Of a stretch of DNA of 8,586 bases, positions 1-5,002 are shown piece by piece. Position 1 is the first letter of the stretch. Every line of letters begins with the position of its first letter. The stretch is from contig JAFPPJ010000304.1 in NCBI GenBank assembly GCA_017410745.1, positions 1 to 8,586 of the forward strand, in the 5' to 3' direction. The position numbers were made by a program, and so were the translations under genes. This DNA comes from Oscillospiraceae bacterium. Lineage in GTDB: Bacteria; Bacillota; Clostridia; Oscillospirales; Ruminococcaceae. The notes under the pieces were generated by a model, which was not told where the DNA came from, made no database searches, and was given only the letters and a program-made list of their open reading frames with translations.

Positions 1-166
1 CATCGCCGGTGGGCTCGGTAGGCTTTTCGTCTTCGCCTGTAGGCTTGGTATCATCGCCGGTGGGCTCGGTAGGCTTTTCGTCTTCACCTGTAGGCTTGGT
101 ATCATCGCCGGTGGGCTCGGTAGGCTTTTCGTCTTCACCTGTAGGTGTTGTGTCGTCGCCGGTGGG
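1..166. repeat. 51-bp tandem repeat (3 copies plus a partial)
   Basis: Copies start at 1, 52 and 103, and a partial copy starts at 154. Copies 1 and 2 differ at one base (g36 versus a87). Copy 3 is equally close except for four changes in its last eight bases, which turn DDTKPTG into DDTTPTG. Each unit encodes 17 residues made of two related halves, PTGDDTK and PTGEDEK. The period is a multiple of three, so gain or loss of copies would keep the frame. More copies may lie beyond the left edge. Confidence 0.97.
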
Positions 167-430
167 GTCTTCGCCCTTTTCCATTTCCTGTGCACGCAGA
201 CGCTCTAACTCGGACTGGCGCTGATTATTGAGATCTCTTATACGCTTGTTCCACGCGTCCGTACCGGGCACCCAGGGATTGTCCTTCATATCCTGGCGGT
301 ACTGTTCCTGCATTTCCATCTCATCGGTGATAGCATCGGCGGAAGCCATTGCTGCTGTGGAAAGCATAGTGAGGGATGCGAGTGTAACTGCGATAGACTT
401 CATTGTAAGCTGCTGTATATTCTTTTTCAT
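1..430 (-). CDS. Secreted Pro/Thr/Asp/Glu-rich repeat protein, C-terminus beyond window
   Basis: An open frame runs from ATG at 430 to the left edge with no stop (143 codons), so the C-terminus is missing. The N-terminus is a signal peptide: KK at residues 2-3, a hydrophobic core at about 12-28, and a likely AMASA|DA cleavage after residue 31. Residues 32-85 are polar and charged (NPWVPG at 51-56, RQSELERLRAQEMEK at 71-85). From residue 88 the chain becomes acidic and Pro/Thr-rich, with a 17-residue unit PTGDDTKPTGEDEKPTE repeated in tandem, resembling an extracellular linker or wall-spanning stalk. The start is backed by AGAAGGA 6 bases upstream. No catalytic or binding domain is visible; if there is one, it lies past the edge. 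Export is well supported, while the function is unknown. A cre-like site lies about 110 bp upstream. Confidence 0.85.
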   Translation of the reverse strand, partial: MKKNIQQLTMKSIAVTLASLTMLSTAAMASADAITDEMEMQEQYRQDMKDNPWVPGTDAWNKRIRDLNNQRQSELERLRAQEMEKGEDPTGDDTTPTGEDEKPTEPTGDDTKPTGEDEKPTEPTGDDTKPTGEDEKPTEPTGD

Positions 431-540
431 ATATATCCTTCTTTCATATCGGTATGCGGGTAATCTTCGCCTTTGAACATTTAACCGAATATGGAAAGAA
501 AAAGGACAATGAAATTCGGGAAATTTTGCGTTAAATTATG

Positions 541-554
541 TTAAAGCGTTTTCA
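541..554 (-). promoter_or_regulatory. Candidate catabolite-responsive element (cre)
   Basis: On the minus strand the site reads TGAAAACGCTTTAA. It matches the CcpA consensus TGWAANCGNTNWCA at 13 of 14 positions; only the C near the 3' end is replaced by A. It lies 111 bp upstream of the secreted repeat protein's start and 20 bp past the stop of the 104-residue membrane protein gene, so it would act on the secreted protein. No clear -35/-10 pair was found for that gene in 431-574, so whether CcpA would repress or activate cannot be told. Confidence 0.55.
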
Positions 555-574
555 CACATCCCCGCCCATGCATC

Positions 575-889
575 TCACTTCATGCCGATCAGTTTCTTCG
601 TCGCGTCCCATACCAGCAGTGACAGGAATCTCACCACAAGCACGATATTAAAGAATATCATTGAGCCGAGCAGGATATAGTGAAATATCTGCCAGTGTGA
701 AGCTGCCGCAAGCACCGATGAGAGGATCATCACCAAAAACGAGATGCGAGTTGCCGCGCGTCCTGCCTTCAGAAGATCCGCACAGAGATCGAATGCCGCA
801 AGCACAAGATCGCCGGTGAACTTTGAAGCGCCGAGCATGTAGTCCATGAGTCTGCTGAGCTTATCAATGAGCTTATCGTATATCTTCAT
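575..889 (-). CDS. Small two-helix membrane protein of unknown function
   Basis: A 104-residue protein. The N-terminal ~45 residues are amphipathic with mixed charge (MKIYDKLIDKLSRLMDYML...). Two hydrophobic segments follow at about 48-64 (ISFLVMILSSVLAAA) and 70-92 (HYILLGSMIFFNIVLVVRFLSLLV), then a basic end (DATKKLIGMK). No signal peptide and no family I recognise. The start is supported by AAAGGCGG about 6 bases upstream. The gene has its own promoter with an operator-like inverted repeat over the -10 box, and a hairpin separates it from the regulator gene upstream on the same strand. I see no terminator after it. A membrane anchor or small stress or immunity-type protein would be possible, but nothing in the sequence decides this. 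Confidence 0.7.
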   Translation of the reverse strand: MKIYDKLIDKLSRLMDYMLGASKFTGDLVLAAFDLCADLLKAGRAATRISFLVMILSSVLAAASHWQIFHYILLGSMIFFNIVLVVRFLSLLVWDATKKLIGMK

Positions 890-920
890 ACCGTACCGCC
901 TTTCTGTTGTTTGTCGTTAT

Positions 921-941
921 CGTGATACCTATATTATCACG
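921..941. promoter_or_regulatory. Operator-like inverted repeat CGTGATA-N7-TATCACG
   Basis: A perfect 7-bp inverted repeat (921-927 and 935-941) spans the -10 box and transcription start of the small membrane protein gene, the classic place for a repressor site. The neighbouring HTH regulator is one candidate to bind it, but that link is only positional. Confidence 0.5.
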
Positions 942-959
942 CAGGCGGCATTTATGCAA
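931..959 (-). promoter_or_regulatory. Sigma-A promoter of the small membrane protein gene
   Basis: Minus strand: -35 TTGCAT (959-954), 17-base spacer, -10 TAATAT (936-931), with a TGA just upstream of the -10 that fits an extended -10 (TGn). It starts about 40 bases before the ATG at 889. Confidence 0.7.
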
Positions 960-998
960 TACGAAACGATTCCGCAAACGAGTCTTTTCGCGGAATCG
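957..998 (-). terminator. Terminator of the HTH regulator gene
   Basis: Minus strand: CGATTCCGC (998-990) pairs with GCGGAATCG (975-967), a perfect 9-bp stem. Inside it AAA pairs with TTT past one bulged G, closing a 7-base loop. TTTCGTATT follows, so the U-tract is imperfect. It begins 20 bases after the regulator's stop codon at 1019. Confidence 0.7.
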
Positions 999-1018
999 GT
1001 TTCATGCAAGGGCAGCGG

Positions 1019-1723
1019 TCATTCTTTTCCTGCATGGACGTATATGTCCATATATACCACGCCGTCCTTTTCGTATTCATACTCAAAGCTGCCGAGACAT
1101 CCGTCCGCCGGCCGGTCATTGAAATCTGTCTGAAGATACTCCATGATATGCTTATACCCCATAGGTATCCTGTCAAACGGCTGTATGAAAGGCTCGGTGA
1201 CGGTGATAACAGCATATTTCGCCTCGCTGTTGCTGCAGTAGGTCACTCCGTCAAGGTCTGTCCGAAATCCCTCCGGAAGGACATAAGCCGCTTCATATCC
1301 GTGCAGCCCGAACCGTACCTGCTGTTCCTGCGTCACATGAGGGAAATCCCATCCGATGAGCTTTGCGTCGGGGTGTGCCGCCAGAAGGCCGCTCCTAATC
1401 CCCCAGTTTTTCATATACTCCTGCACGTCCCTTTCGGGCTCGGGTGAGATCATCACATATCTTGCCATACGAAATGCCGGCAGTTTCCTGACCGTCACCT
1501 CAGAGTATATCTCTCCCCTGGCGGACATATCCTCACGAACAAGTTCATCGAGCTTGCACGAGAACACATTGCATATCTCCGTCAGCTTTGCAAGTTCCGG
1601 CGTCACCTCATCGGATTCCCATCTTGATACTGTCTGCCTTGTTACCTTCATCATATCCGCAAACTGCTCCTGCGTCAGCTTCTTCTGCCTGCGCAGATAG
1701 CTTATATTGCTGCCTGTACTCAT
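1019..1723 (-). CDS. Transcriptional regulator: Cro/CI-type HTH plus GyrI-like effector domain
   Basis: A 234-residue protein. Residues 6-62 form an HTH_3 (Xre/Cro-CI) domain: ISYLRRQKKLTQEQFADMM, then the recognition segment VTRQTVSRWESDEVTPEL at 27-44. Residues 72-232 resemble the GyrI-like/AraC effector-binding fold: the opening VRKLPAFRMARY, the middle IGWDFPHVTQEQQVRFGLHGYEA and the closing strand VVYMDIYVHAGKE are typical. Such domains bind small hydrophobic or cationic molecules, so this is probably a ligand-responsive regulator. The same frame is open up to 1915, but ATG at 1723 is chosen because AGGAG lies 8 bases before it, the HTH begins at once, and a good promoter lies just upstream. 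The target is unknown; autoregulation and control of the adjacent small membrane gene are inferences. Confidence 0.9.
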   Translation of the reverse strand: MSTGSNISYLRRQKKLTQEQFADMMKVTRQTVSRWESDEVTPELAKLTEICNVFSCKLDELVREDMSARGEIYSEVTVRKLPAFRMARYVMISPEPERDVQEYMKNWGIRSGLLAAHPDAKLIGWDFPHVTQEQQVRFGLHGYEAAYVLPEGFRTDLDGVTYCSNSEAKYAVITVTEPFIQPFDRIPMGYKHIMEYLQTDFNDRPADGCLGSFEYEYEKDGVVYMDIYVHAGKE

Positions 1724-1746
1724 ACCATCATCTCCTGTCGTTATAC

Positions 1747-1764
1747 GATCGCGGCGCCGTGATC
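1747..1764. promoter_or_regulatory. Palindrome at the regulator's transcription start
   Basis: An 18-bp palindrome with arms GATCgCGGC and GCCGtGATC, one mismatched pair. It lies between the -10 box and the ribosome site of the HTH regulator, at about +1 to +18. It may be an autoregulatory operator or a leader hairpin. Confidence 0.4.
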
Positions 1765-1771
1765 TGATAAT

Positions 1772-1800
1772 ATGATAACATATATAATTTGATATTTCAA
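1772..1800 (-). promoter_or_regulatory. Sigma-A promoter of the HTH regulator gene
   Basis: Minus strand: -35 TTGAAA (1800-1795), 17-base AT-rich spacer, -10 TATCAT (1777-1772). The start would be near 1765, giving a leader of about 40 bases. Confidence 0.75.
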
Positions 1801-1828
1801 CCACGCAGTATGTGCTTTTGCGGCAATA

Positions 1829-1851
1829 AATGCAACACGCCGTGTTACATT
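1829..1851. promoter_or_regulatory. 23-bp palindrome upstream of the regulator promoter
   Basis: Arms AATGcAACACG and CGTGTTaCATT around a central C; 10 of 11 positions pair, with six perfect pairs next to the centre. It lies about 30 bp upstream of the regulator's -35 box, in a gene-free stretch (1801-1949) where I see no coding frame with a ribosome site. There is no U-tract on either strand, so it is more like a protein-binding site than a terminator. Confidence 0.4.
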
Positions 1852-1949
1852 GCAATGCGGCGGTGAAAGCTGAGCATTTAGTCTCATACTTTCCAGACAG
1901 CACGACCGAGGCCATTACTATTTATGTATAGCGGATAAAATCATTTCCA

Positions 1950-1987
1950 TAATAAAACCCGCAAACAGCATCATCGCTGTTTACGGG
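1950..1987 (-). terminator. Second (distal) terminator after ssrA
   Basis: Minus strand: CCCGTAAACAGC (1987-1976), loop GATGAT, GCTGTTTGCGGG (1969-1958), then TTTTATTA. The 12-bp stem contains one U-G pair in RNA. No gene lies between it and the first ssrA terminator 40 bp upstream, so it acts as a backup insulating the regulator gene. Confidence 0.8.
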
Positions 1988-2026
1988 CATAGCACATATC
2001 ATATCCGGAAGATATCACCGTTCATA

Positions 2027-2066
2027 CTATAAAACACAGCTCCCACGAATGAACGTGGGAGCTGTG
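2027..2066 (-). terminator. Primary terminator of ssrA
   Basis: Minus strand: CACAGCTCCCACG (2066-2054), loop TTCATT, CGTGGGAGCTGTG (2047-2035), then TTTTATA. The perfect 13-bp stem begins 23 bases past the CCA end of tmRNA. Confidence 0.92.
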
Positions 2067-2071
2067 GTGGC

Positions 2072-2088
2072 TGTCGGCACTGCCGACA
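2072..2088. other. Perfect hairpin abutting the tmRNA 3' end
   Basis: TGTCGGCA and TGCCGACA flank a single central base, starting at the base right after the CCA of tmRNA. In the precursor this would form a stem directly against the 3' end. It has no U-tract; a role as a processing signal for the 3' trailer is an inference. Confidence 0.6.
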
Positions 2089-2442
2089 TGGTGGAGATGA
2101 CGGGAATCGAACCCGTGTCCGAAAACCTATCCACCCGAACTTCTCCGAGCGCAGCTTATCTATAACATTCCCCAAAGCGGCGTACGGGTAAGCACGAAGC
2201 CGAATGAGTAGCCTGCAATACATCATCCGGGGCGCAGACATTCCCCGGTGACGTTCACTGCTAATCGACGCCCGACCTTAAGCCGCAGTACTCAAAAGGC
2301 GGACGGACGGCTGTCAAGCAGCCATCGGTACAAAATTATTGTTGTCGTCTAATTTTAAAACGTGTGCGGTTTAAAGAGTGACAGCACCGTCCTCTGCTCG
2401 CTTATCGAGATTCAAAGTCCCCGTCGAAACCTTTACATCCCC
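2089..2442 (-). ncRNA. ssrA: Transfer-messenger RNA (tmRNA)
   Basis: This 354-nt RNA rescues ribosomes stalled on mRNAs without stop codons: SmpB helps it enter the A site, alanine is transferred, and a tag is translated that marks the product for proteolysis. The 5' end GGGGATG (2442-2436) pairs with CATCTCC before the encoded CCA at 2089, forming the acceptor stem with one G-U pair. Just inside the 5' end is the typical GGTTTCGACGGGG. Before the 3' end is a T-arm, ACGGG-TTCGATT-CCCGT. The tag frame lies about 100 nt from the 5' end. No promoter is visible in the 33 bp between it and smpB, so it is probably cut from an smpB-ssrA transcript by RNase P at the 5' end. Two terminators follow. 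Confidence 0.97.
2314..2346 (-). other. tmRNA tag-peptide reading frame
   Basis: Aligning TTAGAC-GAC with the UAGUC-resume context of other tmRNAs puts the resume codon at GAC (2346-2344). The frame then reads GAC AAC AAT AAT TTT GTA CCG ATG GCT GCT TGA, giving the tag (A)DNNNFVPMAA, the first Ala coming from the charged tmRNA. The hydrophobic ...AA end is the usual degron for ClpXP-type proteases. The frame and stop are clear; the resume codon could be off by one GAC. Confidence 0.85.
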
Positions 2443-2447
2443 ATGAT

Positions 2448-2464
2448 CCCGCCCGTAGTGCGGG
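2448..2464. other. Hairpin in the smpB-ssrA spacer
   Basis: CCCGC (2448-2452) and GCGGG (2460-2464) form a stem six bases before the mature tmRNA 5' end. In the minus-strand transcript no U-tract follows, so it should not stop smpB-ssrA read-through. On the plus strand TTTTCTCTT follows, so it could end antisense transcripts coming from ssrA. Confidence 0.45.
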
Positions 2465-2475
2465 TTTTCTCTTGT

Positions 2476-2943
2476 TTATTGGTTCCTGCTCTTGAGGGTG
2501 CGCTCTATGTCGCGCTTTGCTGCAGCCTCTGCCATTGCGTCGCGCTTGTCATGGAGCTTCTTGCCCTTGCACAGACCGAGCTGTACCTTCACCTTTGAGC
2601 CCTTGAAATAGAGTGAGAGAGGGATAAGCGTGAGCCCCTCCTGCTTGACCTTGCCGAAGAGACGGAGTATCTCCCGCTTGTGCATCAGGAGCTTTCTCAC
2701 CCGCATCGGGTCACGGTTGAATATATTGCCCTGCTCATAGGGCGAGATGTGCATGCCCTTTATCCAGAGCTGCCCGTCATCTATGCTGCACCATGAATCC
2801 TTGAGATTCACGCCGCCCTGACGTATAGCCTTGACCTCGGTGCCTACAAGCTCTATGCCTGTCTCGAAGGATTCGAGCACAAAGTAATCGTGACGCGCCT
2901 TGCGGTTGTCGGCTATTGTCTTCAGTCCTGTTTTATCCGCCAC
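2476..2943 (-). CDS. smpB: SsrA-binding protein SmpB
   Basis: A 155-residue protein of the usual SmpB length. It binds the tRNA-like domain of tmRNA and places it in the empty A site of stalled ribosomes. Family signatures: NRKARHDYF at 13-21, GIELVGTEVKAIRQGGVNLKDS at about 29-50 (start of the beta-barrel), HISPYEQGN at 65-73, RKLLMHKREI at 83-92, and the basic tail GKKLHDKRD plus a KRDIERTLKSRNQ end that reaches into the mRNA channel. An in-frame ATG exists at 2961, but GTG at 2943 is preferred: GGAGGTGAT sits 7 bases before it and would be inside the coding region otherwise, and translation from GTG gives the standard M-A-D-K start. It has a perfect promoter and is followed after 33 bp by ssrA, its RNA partner. 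Confidence 0.97.
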   Translation of the reverse strand: MADKTGLKTIADNRKARHDYFVLESFETGIELVGTEVKAIRQGGVNLKDSWCSIDDGQLWIKGMHISPYEQGNIFNRDPMRVRKLLMHKREILRLFGKVKQEGLTLIPLSLYFKGSKVKVQLGLCKGKKLHDKRDAMAEAAAKRDIERTLKSRNQ

Positions 2944-2946
2944 GAT

Positions 2947-2955
2947 ATCACCTCC
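2947..2955 (-). promoter_or_regulatory. Shine-Dalgarno site that sets the GTG start of smpB
   Basis: Minus strand GGAGGTGAT is a full anti-16S match, with the GGAGG core 7 bases from GTG at 2943. It decides for GTG over the in-frame ATG at 2961. Confidence 0.85.
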
Positions 2956-2994
2956 GCGCACATAAAAAAGCCTTCCAAAACAGCTGTGAATTGT

Positions 2995-3023
2995 ATTATA
3001 TCGCTTTAAACCCGACTTGTCAA
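2995..3023 (-). promoter_or_regulatory. Perfect-consensus sigma-A promoter of smpB(-ssrA)
   Basis: Minus strand: TTGACA (3023-3018), 17-base spacer, TATAAT (3000-2995). Both hexamers and the spacing match the consensus exactly, fitting strong constitutive output, as expected if it also drives tmRNA. The leader is about 45 bases. Confidence 0.93.
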
Positions 3024-3049
3024 GGCGGGAAGCTAAAGTTCACAGTTTT

Positions 3050-3081
3050 TTTACAATTAGCCCACTATAATATAGTATAAT
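3050..3081 (+). promoter_or_regulatory. Probable promoter of the MFS cluster
   Basis: Two TATAAT boxes (3066-3071 and 3076-3081) with TATAGT between them lie 31-46 bp before the MFS start. TTTACA at 3050-3055 is the nearest -35-like box, but its spacing (10, 15 or 20) fits none well, so the -35 is uncertain. The promoter is divergent from that of smpB. Confidence 0.5.
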
Positions 3082-3111
3082 TGATACAGCGAAACATACA
3101 GGGGTGAAGCG

Positions 3112-4170
3112 ATGACAGTGGATACCGTGAAGAAGTCAGTGCCTGTCCATGCGGGCGTTGCAGGCTTGTGGTGCTATTCGCACTTTGCGCTGGAGGTGCT
3201 GTGCTTTCACTTCTATTATATGTATTTCCACAGCTTTGCCGCCGCAGGGCTCATATCCCTCGGCTATGATATGCTGGCATTCCTGCCGCAGATATTCATA
3301 GGCAGCTTCACCGACTCACATAAAAGGACAGAACCTGCCCGCATAGGCGCAGTGCTTGCCGTGACGGGCTTTATACTGAATATGCTCGTGGGGGGAGATA
3401 TGCGTCTGCTGCCCTTCGTGCTCATATCCGTCGGAAATGCATTCATCCATGTGGCGGGCGCAAGAGATACCCTGTCGGTGTGCGGCAGACGGCTCGCTCC
3501 TCCCGCAGTATTCGTGGCAGGCGGCTCATTCGGCGTCATTACGGGCAAGCTGATGGGTATGCACGGCATCCCGATATATACGGCGATGCTCATTTTCCTG
3601 CCCGCTGTGATATGCATGGAGCTGAGCAGGAAGATGCGTGCAGACGGCAGCACCGCAGAGTATGACATGGCCGACAGACGGCGGGGACCTGCGGTCATCA
3701 CCGCCCTCGCATTCTTCGTGGTGGCGGCAAGAGGGCTCGTAGGCTACGGCATACCTACCCTGTGGGCTACAAACGAACTGCACAGCCTGCTGCTGTTTTC
3801 CGGGATGGGGCTCGGCAAGGCGCTCGGCGGCATATTCTCCGATATTTTCGGTGCCAGGAAAACGGCTCTCATCTCCGTGGCACTGTCGCTGCCGCTGATA
3901 TACATAGGGCAGTCTTCCATGTGGATATCGCTCTTCGCCGTCACGCTGTTCTCCATGACGATGGCTACCGCACTCGGCATACTGGTGTCGGTATTCCCGG
4001 ACAGACCCGTGACCGCCTATGGAATAAGCGTGGCAGGACTGCTGTTCGGAAGCCTGTTCGTATTCATCAGACCGTTCGTGCCGGTGCTGTTCTCGCCCGT
4101 GTGCTGCTCGGTGCTGATGGTGCTGGTATTCTCGGCGCTGTGTTTCATCATGAAGAGGGACGGCTCATGA
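3112..4170 (+). CDS. Major facilitator superfamily transporter
   Basis: A 352-residue protein with 12 predicted membrane helices (about 13-38, 42-66, 77-93, 97-117, 127-148, 152-170, 192-212, 222-246, 250-265, 268-294, 299-318, 322-346). A charged loop at 171-191 separates the two six-helix halves. Motif-A-like loops follow helix 2 (GSFTDSHKR, 64-72) and helix 8 (GGIFSDIFGARK, 239-250), which is the MFS hallmark. The stretch VGNAFIHVAGARDTL (107-121) recalls the fosmidomycin-resistance (Fsr) branch, but this is a remembered resemblance and the substrate is unknown. The protein is short for the superfamily (usually around 400) yet looks complete. AGGGGTG lies upstream of ATG. Its stop overlaps the next start (ATGA), so the two are probably translationally coupled. 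Confidence 0.88.
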   Translation: MTVDTVKKSVPVHAGVAGLWCYSHFALEVLCFHFYYMYFHSFAAAGLISLGYDMLAFLPQIFIGSFTDSHKRTEPARIGAVLAVTGFILNMLVGGDMRLLPFVLISVGNAFIHVAGARDTLSVCGRRLAPPAVFVAGGSFGVITGKLMGMHGIPIYTAMLIFLPAVICMELSRKMRADGSTAEYDMADRRRGPAVITALAFFVVAARGLVGYGIPTLWATNELHSLLLFSGMGLGKALGGIFSDIFGARKTALISVALSLPLIYIGQSSMWISLFAVTLFSMTMATALGILVSVFPDRPVTAYGISVAGLLFGSLFVFIRPFVPVLFSPVCCSVLMVLVFSALCFIMKRDGS

Positions 4171-4505
4171 GGATATTCCTGTCACTGCTCAGAGCACTGG
4201 TACTTACTATAATAATAGAGGGCACAGTTGTGCTCCTCATCACGAAAGATGCAAAAATACTGCGGTACAGCATATACTGCAACCTTATGACAAATCCGCT
4301 CCTCAACCTCATCGGCATACTGTTCTCGGCGCTGTCCCATACCGCATTCATCATATGGGTGGCTGTGGGAGAAATTGCCGTGCTCATATCCGAAACGGCT
4401 CTGTACAGGCTGTTCGGAAACGTGCCGAAGAAAAAGGCATTCATCATATCACTTGCGGCAAATCTCTGCTCATTTCTGGCAGGGATCGTGCTTGACAGGC
4501 TATAA
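4167..4505 (+). CDS. Four-helix membrane protein of unknown function
   Basis: A 112-residue protein beginning at ATG 4167, inside the last codons of the MFS gene (ATGA overlap); GAGGG upstream supports the start. The frame is open well before 4167, but that part is the shadow of the MFS gene. Hydrophobic segments: 5-25, 37-56, 59-80 and 89-108. Polar residues inside or near the membrane stand out: E18 in helix 1, the TNPLLNL stretch at 42-48, E69 and E76 in helix 3, and N99 in helix 4, with a KKK turn at 88-90. Such buried charges suggest ion binding or helix packing with a partner. No family is recognised. The overlap with the MFS gene suggests a joint complex or pathway. Confidence 0.8.
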   Translation: MRIFLSLLRALVLTIIIEGTVVLLITKDAKILRYSIYCNLMTNPLLNLIGILFSALSHTAFIIWVAVGEIAVLISETALYRLFGNVPKKKAFIISLAANLCSFLAGIVLDRL

Positions 4506-4517
4506 GGGGGATAAACC

Positions 4518-4790
4518 ATGACCACTCTCGACCTTATCGCACCGAATGACTGGAATGAATATGTGGAGACCGACTGGCAGCAGGAAGCATTTTCCTACAG
4601 CACCACCGCCGATGCCTACGACGAGGTAAGTGCGGGACAGGGCGTGACAGACACTCCCGTCACCGGGCACGACCCGGGCACGGTGCTCATGACAGTTGCG
4701 GTGGCTGCCATCCTGGTGCTTACTGCCGTGGCAGGTGTAGTCATAACTGTCATAAAGAAAAAGAAAGGAGACACCGATGAGACCATTTGA
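4518..4790 (+). CDS. Single-pass membrane protein with acidic N-terminal segment
   Basis: A 90-residue protein that starts 12 bp after the previous stop, with AAGGGGG just upstream. Residues 1-54 are acidic and polar (two DW pairs at 11-12 and 19-20, many Asp/Glu/Thr) and lack a signal peptide. Residues 55-79 form one membrane helix (TVLMTVAVAAILVLTAVAGVVITVI), followed by KKKK at 80-83 and a short acidic tail. By the positive-inside rule the N-terminal part would face outside. Its last 14 bases overlap the next gene. No known family. Confidence 0.72.
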   Translation: MTTLDLIAPNDWNEYVETDWQQEAFSYSTTADAYDEVSAGQGVTDTPVTGHDPGTVLMTVAVAAILVLTAVAGVVITVIKKKKGDTDETI

Positions 4791-4962
4791 CATAGCGCAC
4801 GACCCCATAGACGAGCTGATGCATGACAATGACAGCATCTTGCTTATCCTGCTCATCATCATCATACTCGGTGCAATAATCACCGCTGTGGTGCTGATAC
4901 TCAGATCCCGCACCGGCAAGGACGCTAAACAGCCGGAGGACAAGGACGGCAAAGAAAAGTGA
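4777..4962 (+). CDS. 61-residue single-pass membrane protein
   Basis: It begins within the preceding gene (14-bp overlap, different frame), with AGGAG 7 bases upstream of ATG. Residues 1-19 are acidic (RPFDIAHDPIDELMHDND), 20-42 are a very hydrophobic helix (SILLILLIIIILGAIITAVVLIL), and 43-61 are a lysine-rich tail (RSRTGKDAKQPEDKDGKEK). The layout (acidic N-terminus, helix, Lys-rich C-terminus, predicted N-out/C-in) is the same as that of the 90-residue protein before it. The good ribosome site and operon position argue that it is real. No known family. Confidence 0.68.
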   Translation: MRPFDIAHDPIDELMHDNDSILLILLIIIILGAIITAVVLILRSRTGKDAKQPEDKDGKEK

Positions 4963-4969
4963 ATCTTGA

Positions 4970-4996
4970 TTAGCACTCTAATGTGCAGAGTGCTAA
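4970..4996. promoter_or_regulatory. CIRCE operator (HrcA binding site)
   Basis: TTAGCACTC-N9-GAGTGCTAA matches the consensus in every arm position. HrcA binds this site and represses chaperone genes until heat stress. It is 120 bp upstream of clpB and 7 bp past the stop of the MFS cluster. The arms can pair as a 9-bp stem followed by TTTTCATT, so in the plus-strand transcript it could also act as the terminator of that cluster, where no other terminator is seen. Confidence 0.97.
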
Positions 4997-5002
4997 TTTT
5001 CA

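Noticed and set aside
1..166. CRISPR array
   Set aside because: Units are contiguous 51-bp copies without unique spacers and encode a protein repeat.
9..476. Plus-strand frames over the repeat region, including a Ser/Pro/Val/Gly repeat peptide
   Set aside because: They are the complement of the secreted repeat protein, which has a signal peptide and ribosome site on the minus strand.
1724..1915. N-terminal extension of the HTH regulator to ATG 1915
   Set aside because: It would run through the promoter and lacks any domain; ATG 1723 has a good ribosome site and starts at the HTH.
2089..2160. Stand-alone tRNA gene
   Set aside because: The T-arm and CCA belong to the tRNA-like domain of tmRNA; there is no anticodon arm.
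1999..2598. Open frames at 1999-2241 (minus) and 2362-2598 (plus)
   Set aside because: The first lies within tmRNA and its terminator, the second across the tmRNA 5' end and antisense to smpB.
3762..4166. Plus-strand frame extending the 112-residue gene 135 codons upstream
   Set aside because: It overlaps the MFS gene in another frame with Arg/His-rich, non-membrane sequence; the real start is the ATGA overlap at 4167.
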